From contig DGWL01000079.1 in the NCBI GenBank assembly GCA_002396125.1, positions 31,318 to 41,717 on the forward strand: a DNA stretch of 10,400 nt. Direction: 5' to 3'. Made by a program: the position numbers and the translations under genes. Source of the DNA: Porphyromonadaceae bacterium UBA4259 (GTDB taxonomy: Bacteria > Bacteroidota > Bacteroidia > Bacteroidales > Muribaculaceae). A model generated the notes under the pieces. That model was not told the DNA's origin and did not search any database. It saw only the letters and a list, made by a program, of their open reading frames with translations. Below, piece by piece: positions 1 to 5,934 of this stretch; position 1 is the stretch's first letter; each line of letters opens with the position of its first letter.

Positions 1-121
1 TTCGACCATTTATACGGCTCTCAACTGGTTATTTTTGGGAGTTATGTATAAAAAAATGTTGCTTTATTTCCTAATTAATGAAAAAAATATTATCTTCGTG
101 AAAATTTATTTTTTGCCATAA
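1..121 (+). other. Possible 3' end of an upstream gene, frame unresolved
   Basis: The first bases may be the tail of a gene that starts left of the window, but all three plus frames are open at the edge, so the frame cannot be fixed. Frame 2 (bases 2-121, stop TAA at 119-121) gives 39 residues beginning STIYTALNWLFLGVMYKK, which looks like a last membrane helix with a basic end, as in polysaccharide polymerases or flippases; it would end 12 bp before the glycosyltransferase start and suggest an operon. Frame 1 (1-51) gives a 16-residue tail ending IFGSYV. Bases 50-130 are very AT-rich, more like intergenic DNA, which weakens the end of the frame 2 reading. I do not assign a function. Confidence 0.3.
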
Positions 122-133
122 AAAACGATTATC

Positions 134-1237
134 ATGATAAATGTATTTCACATAGTTTCTAACAAGACGTGGGGTGGGGCAGAGCGATATGCCAGTGACT
201 TGGTTGATCACATGCGTCACGACCCCGATTTCTATGTAGAGGTGGTTAGCGCCAAGAATGATGACATCATTGAGCAATTCCAGAAGATGGACATCCCGGT
301 GTCGATTTTGCCCCTGAAAGGCATGCGCGACTTCGACAGCCCCGTGCGCTTGGCTCGCATGCTGCGCAAGGGCAAGAATATTGTGCACGTGCACACCTAT
401 CGCGACGCTGTGACGGCTGTAATGGCGCGTATAATAAGCGATAATCCCGACACTAAGGTTGTGTTCACCCCGCACGGGTTGAAGCGCCCTAAGCTCAATT
501 ATGTGTCGAAAAAGGTGTATCGCAATATCGATCGCTATGTCTTTGTCTCGCAGTTTGCCTATGAATATTTTCTTGCACATGCGCCGCGACTGAACAAGTC
601 GCAAACGTGTGTTATTCCCGAGAGCGTGCTCAACACCGATACCAGTGCTCAGGCGCCGGTTCCCGACTTGCGCAAGGAACTCAACATGGCCCCCGAGCAG
701 GCGCTCATCATGTTTCACAGCCGTCTTAACCGCGACAAGGGCATAGATGTGCTGCTCAATGCTGTGGCACAACTCGACCGCAAGCTCTACAAGCTCGTGG
801 TGCTTGGTGACGGACAACCCAAGGCTGTGTCGCGAATCAAGAGTTTTATTATCGAGAATAAGCTTGTTGACAACGTGCGTCTCTATGGCTTCCAGCGCAA
901 TGTGCATGGCTACTTGTGGCAGTGCGACTTTGGTGTGCAGCCGTCGACCATTGTCGAGGCGCAGGGCATCAGCAACCTCGAGTACATGAAGCAGGGAAAG
1001 CCGGTGATTACCACCAACAATGGCGCTCAACCTGAGTACATTCGCGACATGGAGAATGGCGTTCTCGTCAAGCCTAATAATGCCGATCAGCTTGCCGAGG
1101 CCATCAGCACCCTGTGCAACGACCGCGAATTAGTGCTCAAGCTCGGCAAGCAAGCCAAGCAAGACTTTGACACTAACCTCAAGTACTCGCGCTTCTACGA
1201 CAAAATCACCACGCTCTACAGCTCGCTGTTCTTGTAG
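134..1237 (+). CDS. GT4-family glycosyltransferase (GT-B fold)
   Basis: A 367-residue protein with the layout of a retaining glycosyltransferase of family GT4, which transfers a sugar from a nucleotide-sugar donor at the cytoplasmic face of the membrane, usually for LPS, capsule or exopolysaccharide. The N-terminal Rossmann half has the GGAE loop (residues 14-17) and an HVHTYRD segment (85-91). The C-terminal half has SRLNRDKG (196-203, with the R and K that usually contact the donor phosphates), VVLGDG (222-227) and the EX7E motif at E275/E283. Length is normal for the family. The ATG at 134 places the family N-terminus (INVFHIVSNKTWGGAE) correctly. Donor and acceptor cannot be read from the sequence. 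It may be the last gene of a glycan operon entering from the left, since a strong terminator hairpin follows at 1290. Confidence 0.93.
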   Translation: MINVFHIVSNKTWGGAERYASDLVDHMRHDPDFYVEVVSAKNDDIIEQFQKMDIPVSILPLKGMRDFDSPVRLARMLRKGKNIVHVHTYRDAVTAVMARIISDNPDTKVVFTPHGLKRPKLNYVSKKVYRNIDRYVFVSQFAYEYFLAHAPRLNKSQTCVIPESVLNTDTSAQAPVPDLRKELNMAPEQALIMFHSRLNRDKGIDVLLNAVAQLDRKLYKLVVLGDGQPKAVSRIKSFIIENKLVDNVRLYGFQRNVHGYLWQCDFGVQPSTIVEAQGISNLEYMKQGKPVITTNNGAQPEYIRDMENGVLVKPNNADQLAEAISTLCNDRELVLKLGKQAKQDFDTNLKYSRFYDKITTLYSSLFL

Positions 1238-1289
1238 TTATGGGGGAGCGGACTATCGGAGCATTCTCTACTGGACCATAAGATAATAG

Positions 1290-1325
1290 AAACGCCTCAA
1301 CCGCGCTGTGACGGTTGAGGCGTTT
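1290..1325. terminator. Bidirectional hairpin terminator between GT4 gene and tRNA-Tyr
   Basis: A perfect 14-bp stem (1290-1303 with 1312-1325) closes an 8-base loop. On the plus strand the stem ends in TTTT, suiting termination after the glycosyltransferase gene. On the minus strand it lies directly past the tRNA-Tyr 3' end and is followed by a T-rich stretch (TTTCTATTATCTTAT). It therefore probably serves both convergent transcripts. Confidence 0.85.
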
Positions 1326-1336
1326 TGGATTGTGTG

Positions 1337-1419
1337 TGGGTAGAGATGGATTCGAACCACCGAAGCGATGACGCAGCAGATTTACAGTCTGCCCCATTTG
1401 GCCACTCTGGAATCTACCC
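1337..1419 (-). tRNA. tRNA-Tyr (anticodon GUA)
   Basis: Read on the minus strand, the sequence folds as a class II tRNA of 83 nt. The acceptor stem is GGGTAGA/TCTACCC. The anticodon arm is GCAGA-CTGTAAA-TCTGC with anticodon GTA. A long variable arm follows (TGCGTCATCGCTTC), then a T-arm GGTGG-TTCGAAT-CCATC. The discriminator base is A, as expected for tyrosine. The next bases are CAC, so the 3' CCA is not encoded and must be added by the CCA-adding enzyme. It stands alone, with its own promoter at 1440-1469 and a terminator at 1290-1325. Confidence 0.97.
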
Positions 1420-1439
1420 GTTTAGCCTGAATGCGGATG

Positions 1440-1469
1440 CAAAGGTACACATTTTTTTCAAATGAGCAA
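1440..1469 (-). promoter_or_regulatory. Housekeeping promoter of tRNA-Tyr
   Basis: On the minus strand there is an exact Bacteroidota -7 box TACCTTTG (1440-1447) and a TTG element (1467-1469, within TTTG to 1470) 19 bp upstream. This matches the TTTG / TAnnTTTG promoter known for the primary sigma factor of Bacteroides. Transcription should start near 1433, giving a leader of about 14 nt before the mature tRNA 5' end at 1419. Confidence 0.75.
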
Positions 1470-1536
1470 ATAATTTTGAGTTTTTAATTGTGTGATTCTT
1501 GCATATTAGGGGTAGGGGGGAGGAGTTTCCTGCTTT

Positions 1537-1551
1537 TGGCACAGTTTTTGC
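1537..1551 (+). promoter_or_regulatory. Sigma-54 (RpoN) -24/-12 promoter upstream of nfeD
   Basis: TGGCAC at 1537-1542, five bases, then TTGC at 1548-1551, preceded by T and followed by T. This agrees with the sigma-54 consensus YTGGCAC-N5-TTGCW, including the invariant GG and GC doublets at the right spacing. It lies in non-coding DNA and points at the NfeD/SPFH operon; transcription would start near 1563, giving a leader of about 117 nt. Sigma-54 promoters need an enhancer-binding ATPase. I could not recognise an upstream activator site in 1420-1536. Confidence 0.65.
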
Positions 1552-1588
1552 TTGTTATGGAGTAGGGGAGTGGAAGATTGTAAATTAT

Positions 1589-1620
1589 TTTGGTGTTTTG
1601 ATAAATAGTTACTAACTTTA
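1589..1620 (+). promoter_or_regulatory. Second, housekeeping-type promoter of the nfeD operon
   Basis: TTTG at 1589-1592 is followed after 20 bp by TAACTTTA (1613-1620), one base off the TAnnTTTG -7 box. The start would lie near 1627, about 50 bases before the nfeD ATG. Together with the sigma-54 motif it suggests basal plus inducible expression. The remainder of the 1238-1679 gap outside the terminator, tRNA and promoters holds nothing else that I recognise. Confidence 0.5.
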
Positions 1621-1679
1621 CACACCTAATTATAGCATTCTTGCATTTCGATTATTAACCATCAAAAACCTAAAGTGTT

Positions 1680-2132
1680 ATGATAGAATATTTTCAAGCC
1701 AACATGTGGCAACTGTGGACGCTCGTGGGTGTCATTTGCCTTATTCTGGAGTTGACCTCGGGCGACTTTTTCATTATGTGTTTTTCGATTGGAGCTTTCT
1801 TTACCATCATCCCGGCCGCCATGGGTTCTTCGTTCACGGTGCAAGTCATTGTGTTTGCCATTGCTTCGCTGTTGTGCCTGCTCTTCGTCAGGCCATTGGC
1901 CTTGAAGTATTTCCACCGCAACGACCCCAACCGGCAGAGCAACGTCGATGCCATGATAGGGCGCCGTGGCGTGGTGACCGAGCCGATTGAAGCCGGTGGC
2001 TTTGGTCGCGTGAAAATCGATGGCGACTCGTGGAAGGCTCAAAGCACCATTGCCGGCGACTTAAAAGCGGGCACTCGTGTTGAAGTAACAGCCATCGACA
2101 GTGTAATCATCACCGTTATTCCTGTGGAGTAA
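1680..2132 (+). CDS. NfeD-family short membrane protein
   Basis: A 150-residue protein of the short NfeD type (membrane part plus soluble OB domain, without the N-terminal ClpP-like protease domain of long NfeD). Hydrophobic segments lie at about 10-26, 30-47 and 52-72. The OB-fold part runs from about 90 to 150, with IGRRGVVT (93-100), GRVKIDGDSWKA (109-120) and GTRVEVTAIDSVIITV (131-146), the usual strand pattern. NfeD proteins partner with SPFH proteins in membrane microdomains, and the next gene, 44 bp downstream, is an SPFH protein, which supports the call. The start is the first ATG of the frame and leaves a complete first helix. The operon carries a sigma-54 motif and a housekeeping-type promoter upstream. 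Confidence 0.9.
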   Translation: MIEYFQANMWQLWTLVGVICLILELTSGDFFIMCFSIGAFFTIIPAAMGSSFTVQVIVFAIASLLCLLFVRPLALKYFHRNDPNRQSNVDAMIGRRGVVTEPIEAGGFGRVKIDGDSWKAQSTIAGDLKAGTRVEVTAIDSVIITVIPVE

Positions 2133-2176
2133 AAAGCTAAAAACCAACAAACTACTAACTAATAGACTCTAACATT

Positions 2177-3133
2177 ATGGACGTTTCATTAATTATCCTC
2201 ATCACTCTAGTGGTGCTAGTGCTCATTTTCATCAAGATGAGTCTCGTGATTATCTCGCAGAGCGAGACAAAGATTGTGGAGCGCTTGGGCAAGTTCCGCG
2301 CTATCCTCAAGCCGGGAATCAATATCATCATCCCGTTTATCGACAAGCCCAAGAACATTATTTCACTCTCCAACGGGCGCTATGTCTACACACCCAAGAT
2401 TGACTTGCGCGAGCAGGTGTATGACTTTGATAAACAAAATGTTATCACCAAAGATAACATTCAGATGCAAATCAACGCATTGCTCTATTTCCAGATTGTG
2501 GATCCATTCAAGGCAGTGTATGAAATCAGCAATCTGCCCAACGCCATCGAGAAGCTCACGCAGACAACCCTGCGTAACATCATCGGTGAGCTGGAGCTGG
2601 ACCAGACACTCACCTCGCGCGACACCATCAACACCAAGCTGCGTGCCGTGCTCGACGATGCCACCGACAAGTGGGGCGTGAAAGTGAACCGCGTTGAGCT
2701 GCAGGACATCACTCCGCCGGCTAGCGTGCTCCAGGCGATGGAGAAGCAGATGCAGGCCGAGCGAAACAAGCGTGCCACAATCCTCACCAGCGAAGGCGAC
2801 AAGGCCGCTGTAATCCTGCAGAGTGAGGGTGAGAAGACATCGGTTATCAACCGCGCCGAGGCTGCAAAGCAGAAGGCTATTCTCGCTGCCGAGGGTGAGG
2901 CCGAAGCTCGCGTGCGTCGCGCCGAGGCCGAGGCCATCGCCATTGAGAAGGTGACCGAGGCTGTGGGCAAGAGCACCAATCCCGCCAACTATCTGCTTGC
3001 AAAGAACTACATCGAGACATTGCAGAGCATAGCCAGCGGTCCTGCCACCAAGACCGTTTACCTGCCCTACGAAGCCAGCAACCTCATGGGCAGCATAGGC
3101 GGCATCAAGGACATGTTCAAGCTCGACAATTAA
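2177..3133 (+). CDS. SPFH/stomatin-prohibitin-band 7 family protein (slipin/QmcA-like)
   Basis: A 318-residue membrane-anchored SPFH protein. Residues 4-26 form one N-terminal transmembrane helix. The SPFH domain follows (about 27-190), with typical segments ERLGKFRAILKPGINIIIPF (35-54), RNIIGELELDQTLTSRD (133-149) and WGVKVNRVELQDITPP (166-181). A long charged alpha-helical region (about 188-262, alternating AE/EGE/RAEAE) is the oligomerisation coiled coil. The tail is a short hydrophobic segment with YLPYEA. Such proteins assemble into large ring or cage oligomers that organise membrane domains and can act with FtsH-type proteases or NfeD. Length and architecture are those of the QmcA/slipin group rather than flotillin or HflK. 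It is the second gene of the operon and is followed by a strong terminator at 3148. Its actual partner here is inferred from gene order. Confidence 0.93.
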   Translation: MDVSLIILITLVVLVLIFIKMSLVIISQSETKIVERLGKFRAILKPGINIIIPFIDKPKNIISLSNGRYVYTPKIDLREQVYDFDKQNVITKDNIQMQINALLYFQIVDPFKAVYEISNLPNAIEKLTQTTLRNIIGELELDQTLTSRDTINTKLRAVLDDATDKWGVKVNRVELQDITPPASVLQAMEKQMQAERNKRATILTSEGDKAAVILQSEGEKTSVINRAEAAKQKAILAAEGEAEARVRRAEAEAIAIEKVTEAVGKSTNPANYLLAKNYIETLQSIASGPATKTVYLPYEASNLMGSIGGIKDMFKLDN

Positions 3134-3147
3134 ACCCGAATATGATT

Positions 3148-3190
3148 CTAAAAGCGTGGAGTGCGACCTGAACGCGCTCCACGCTTTTAG
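3148..3190. terminator. Long bidirectional terminator between convergent operons
   Basis: A perfect 14-bp stem (3148-3161 with 3177-3190) continues with one G-T pair and three more pairs, giving 18 pairs closing a 7-base loop (3166-3172). The outer stem ends in CTAAAA / TTTTAG, so either strand gives a U-rich 3' side. It sits 14 bp past the SPFH stop and 26 bp past the stop of the opposing acyltransferase gene, and probably ends both transcripts. Confidence 0.88.
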
Positions 3191-3216
3191 TGTGTGAGTG
3201 GGGTAGTGGTTGATGC

Positions 3217-4161
3217 CTAGTCGTTGCCGGGTGAGGAGTAGGTGTCGATGTGCCGGCTTTTCTTGGCGTCGGCAATCTCATCGATTTTGATGAGGATGCC
3301 GCTCTCTTCTACTCCACCAAACTCATGGTTGATAGCCGTTCCCAGCATTCGCATGGTGGGTGATAGGCTCATGTAGGCGTTCACGAGTGGCGGGATGTTG
3401 ATGCCGCGGCTGCGGATGTAGTCGTTGAGCCGGCGGTAGTCTTCCTTGAAGTTGTTTCCGGCAAAGTAGGCAGCCACCTCGTGCAGGTCGCGCCCTGTGT
3501 CGAGCGGGTGGATGGGTGTGACGAGCTTGTCGTGGTCGGGGAAATAGAGATGCAGGAATGCCAGCAGCAGGTTTCGGCAGTCGACGGGGTAGCTGGTGTA
3601 CATTGTCATCTTGCCAAAGAGGTACTGCAGTTCAGTATGAATGACGGTGAGGGCCCCCAGGCCGTCCCACAAGTTGTCGAGGGCGAAAATGCTCTTGGCT
3701 CCCATGCGGCTCGACTGATACTCGGGGCGCACAAACGAGCGTCCCAGTTCAATCGTGTTCTTCAAGTAGGCATCCATAAACTGTGGCGAGAAGTTGAACA
3801 TGTGTGACATGGCGATGCGTGGAGCTCCACCAGCGTCGAGTTGCATGTTGCTGCCGGTGATGTAGCGATAGGCACCTATTATCTCGCGGGCATCGGGATT
3901 CCACACCAGCAGTTGCTGGCAAGCCGGCTCCATGAGGTCAAACTCGTCGATGTCGCATGCCTTGCCTGTCCCGCCTCCGGCGTGGCGGAAGGCCACCTCG
4001 CGCAATCGGCCTATCTCGCGCATTACATTGGGCGAGTTGTGGGCGTCGATGACATAGATTTCATTGCCCGCTTTGTTGGTCTTGCGCAAGAATCGCTCGG
4101 GCGTGAGTTCTTGTTCTATTAGCCGTGTGTCGACCTGTTCTATTATCTTCTCCTGTTTCAT
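3217..4161 (-). CDS. glsB: GNAT/OlsB-like N-acyltransferase, probable glycine lipid synthase subunit GlsB
   Basis: A 314-residue protein with the pattern of the OlsB-type GNAT family (often labelled hemolysin or GNAT acyltransferase). LREVAFRHAGGGTG (53-66) corresponds to the N-terminal signature, IIGAYRYITG (94-103) to a core strand, and ELGRSFVRPEYQS (138-150) to the pyrophosphate-binding region of the family. In Bacteroides the homologous GlsB N-acylates glycine with a 3-hydroxy fatty acid to give monoacyl glycine, and GlsA adds the second acyl chain. The gene immediately upstream in the same direction (22-bp gap) is a PlsC-like acyltransferase, matching that pair. The alternative is an ornithine-lipid enzyme (OlsB); the substrate cannot be read from sequence. 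About 30 extra N-terminal residues precede the domain, with no signal peptide. Confidence 0.8.
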   Translation of the reverse strand: MKQEKIIEQVDTRLIEQELTPERFLRKTNKAGNEIYVIDAHNSPNVMREIGRLREVAFRHAGGGTGKACDIDEFDLMEPACQQLLVWNPDAREIIGAYRYITGSNMQLDAGGAPRIAMSHMFNFSPQFMDAYLKNTIELGRSFVRPEYQSSRMGAKSIFALDNLWDGLGALTVIHTELQYLFGKMTMYTSYPVDCRNLLLAFLHLYFPDHDKLVTPIHPLDTGRDLHEVAAYFAGNNFKEDYRRLNDYIRSRGINIPPLVNAYMSLSPTMRMLGTAINHEFGGVEESGILIKIDEIADAKKSRHIDTYSSPGND

Positions 4162-4183
4162 AGTGTTACTATAAATTTAGGAA

Positions 4184-5008
4184 TCAGCTTTTTTTCAACT
4201 CATAAACCAGTTGGCGCAGCCGTGCCGCCTCGTTGCGGGCGTTTTTAACATCGAGCGACTGCCAGCTCACGGGCTTGCCGAAGTAGACGTCGAAGGTGCT
4301 TCCGCTCGACTTGAACATTTCACCCGGTAGCATCACCATCTCCACGTTGAACTTGATGCCCAGCCGCTCTCGCAGCTTGGCTAGGCGGTAAAAGCGCTTG
4401 CTGTTGCGGGCATCAAAGTAGACCGGGATGATGTCGCGCTGCGAGCTCACGGCATGAGTGACGATAAACTTTTGCCACTGCAGGTCGCCAATCTCGCCGT
4501 CGTCGAGCCGTCGCGAGCATAGCCCCGCGGGGAAGGTTATCATCTGGCGGTCGCTTTGATACTGCTCCTCAATTTCCAGTGCCGCTTGCCGCGACTGGCG
4601 ACCATACTTGTTGACGGGCATGAACACGTTGTCGAAGGGCTTGACCGCCATGAGCAGGTCGTTGACAATAAACTTTATGTCGCCGCCGTAGCGGTGCCCA
4701 ATGAGCGAAATCAACGCCATGCCGTCGAGGCCTCCCAGCGGGTGATTGCTGGCAAAGATGAACCGCCCCCGGCCGGGGATGTTTTCCTCGCCCACGGCTC
4801 GGAGCTTGATGTTAAGGTCGTGGAGAGCCACGTCGGCCGCGTCAACACCTTTCTTGTCGCCAATGTCGCTGAGAATCTTGTTGAGGCCATCTTGCCTGAT
4901 GACGCGTTCCACCCACCGTATCACCCAGCGTGGGATGTAGCGGTAGTGACGGGGTAAGCGTTGCCTTATCACACTGTCTACGTCAATCTTTAATGGCTCT
5001 GTTTTCAT
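4184..5008 (-). CDS. glsA: PlsC-like lysophospholipid/O-acyltransferase, probable GlsA
   Basis: A 274-residue acyltransferase of the LPLAT/PlsC superfamily. Motif I is SNHPLGGLDGM (87-97), with catalytic-type His89 and Asp95. Note that the spacing is H-X5-D rather than the textbook H-X4-D; from memory this NHPLGGLDG form occurs in the hemolysin-like branch of the superfamily. Further landmarks are MPVNKYGRQSR (130-140) and FPAGLCSRR (159-167), in the place of the usual FPEGTRS. There is no clear transmembrane helix, so it is probably a peripheral inner-membrane enzyme. It is the first gene of a two-gene minus-strand unit with the OlsB-like gene, which suggests O-acylation of monoacyl glycine to the mature glycine lipid. 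It could instead be a general lysolipid acyltransferase. A TACCTTTG promoter box lies about 25 bp upstream of the ATG. Confidence 0.78.
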   Translation of the reverse strand: MKTEPLKIDVDSVIRQRLPRHYRYIPRWVIRWVERVIRQDGLNKILSDIGDKKGVDAADVALHDLNIKLRAVGEENIPGRGRFIFASNHPLGGLDGMALISLIGHRYGGDIKFIVNDLLMAVKPFDNVFMPVNKYGRQSRQAALEIEEQYQSDRQMITFPAGLCSRRLDDGEIGDLQWQKFIVTHAVSSQRDIIPVYFDARNSKRFYRLAKLRERLGIKFNVEMVMLPGEMFKSSGSTFDVYFGKPVSWQSLDVKNARNEAARLRQLVYELKKS

Positions 5009-5032
5009 GATGAATAAATGCGTTTTAAATTA

Positions 5033-5040
5033 CAAAGGTA
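5033..5040 (-). promoter_or_regulatory. -7 box of the acyltransferase (glsA-glsB) operon
   Basis: The minus strand reads TACCTTTG, an exact TAnnTTTG box and the same octamer as in front of the tRNA-Tyr gene. Transcription would start near 5026, about 17 nt before the ATG at 5008. No clear TTG is found 19-21 bp upstream, so the -33 element is weak or missing. Confidence 0.5.
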
Positions 5041-5100
5041 ACAAATTATACAAAAAAATGCTATCATCGAGCCACAAAAGTTATAAAAAACAGGTCAAAT

Positions 5101-5132
5101 TTTGTTTTTTAGGCAAGATTGCACTATATTTG
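5101..5132 (+). promoter_or_regulatory. Housekeeping promoter of the secreted-protein / zinc-ribbon unit
   Basis: TTTG at 5101-5104, a 20-bp spacer, then TATATTTG at 5125-5132: a full match to the Bacteroidota TTTG / TAnnTTTG promoter. The start would be near 5139, about 48 bases upstream of the ATG at 5187. It is divergent from the glsA-glsB promoter in the same 178-bp gap. Confidence 0.75.
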
Positions 5133-5186
5133 TAAAATAGAAAATATAGAATAATATAGAAACCTCAAAACTACATCGAAATCATT

Positions 5187-5876
5187 ATGAAACTGTATTT
5201 AAGATTATTAGTCCTGGCTGTTGTGGCACTGGCAAGCGTCACTGCGACAGCGCAACAAGCACCCACTATTGCTACCGACAAGTGGGGATTCTACAAGGTT
5301 GTTGACACACCCACCAGCGTGGGATTTATCAAAGCGAGCACCGAGTTTGATGATGACGACGGTTCTTGGGTTGTGAACATTTACCGTGGCCGTGAGGTGG
5401 CACAGTTTCTCAAGTGCGACGTCACCTCGGGCGACCTGCATTATCTAGACGCCAATTTCGACGGCAGCATCGACATCATGGTGGGGCCAGCCGAGTCGCG
5501 CAACTATAGCACCATCTTGTTGTGGAATGACAGCAAGGGTGAGTTTGTGCCCATTGAGCAAGAGCCTCTCAATGGCTTCTTCATGGTAAATCCCAAGCAG
5601 AAGTTGTGGTTGAGTGCGGCGTCAAGCAGCTATTGTTCAATGTACTATGAGGTGATGAAGTGGAAAGGTGACCGGCTGGTGACCGTTGAGTCATTAATAG
5701 AGATTAGCGACCCAACGCAACATGGAGAATATGGCGTGCAGCGCAAGTACACCATCATCAAGGGTGGTGACTTTGAGAATATTGCAGCCAATCGCACCTT
5801 CCACACCAATTCCAGCGCCAAGCTTCCAGCGGCATGGCAACAGCGCCTAAAGGCCTATGAGGCAGCACGACAGTAG
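5187..5876 (+). CDS. Secreted hypothetical protein with a DxNxDGxxD motif
   Basis: A 229-residue protein with a clear signal peptide: basic start, hydrophobic core LLVLAVVALASV (residues 7-18) and a probable signal peptidase I cut after A22 (ATA-QQ); there is no lipobox cysteine. The mature part is about 207 residues, rich in beta-type sequence and aromatic residues. Its one recognisable motif is DANFDGSID (88-96), which matches the DxNxDGxxD calcium loop seen in EF-hand, dockerin and FG-GAP/VCBS-type proteins. The surrounding D-x-NFDG-x-x-D pattern also resembles the XAC2610-type secreted proteins, but this is from memory and weak. It is followed after 58 bp by the zinc-ribbon membrane protein and preceded by a good promoter, so the two are probably co-transcribed. 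Likely periplasmic or exported; function unknown. Confidence 0.85.
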   Translation: MKLYLRLLVLAVVALASVTATAQQAPTIATDKWGFYKVVDTPTSVGFIKASTEFDDDDGSWVVNIYRGREVAQFLKCDVTSGDLHYLDANFDGSIDIMVGPAESRNYSTILLWNDSKGEFVPIEQEPLNGFFMVNPKQKLWLSAASSSYCSMYYEVMKWKGDRLVTVESLIEISDPTQHGEYGVQRKYTIIKGGDFENIAANRTFHTNSSAKLPAAWQQRLKAYEAARQ

Positions 5877-5934
5877 TGGTCGTTGCCCAGTTGTGACTTA
5901 AACTATGCGATACAAAACTTAAAACTTTAAAGAA

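Noticed and set aside
91..98. TATCTTCG as a -7 box of the glycosyltransferase gene
   Set aside because: One mismatch at a conserved base and no TTG at 19-21 bp upstream; the gene may be transcribed from further left.
71..1030. 319-codon open frame on the minus strand opposite the glycosyltransferase
   Set aside because: It is the antisense of a clear GT4 gene whose motifs are all on the plus strand; its product shows no family pattern and it runs into the AT-rich leader.
1206..1397. 63-codon minus-strand frame across the terminator and tRNA-Tyr
   Set aside because: Most of it is the terminator hairpin and the tRNA itself, so it is not a protein gene.
5225..5240. Second sigma-54-like TGGCAC near the start of the secreted-protein gene
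   Set aside because: It is inside the signal-peptide codons and has no TTGC at the required spacing.
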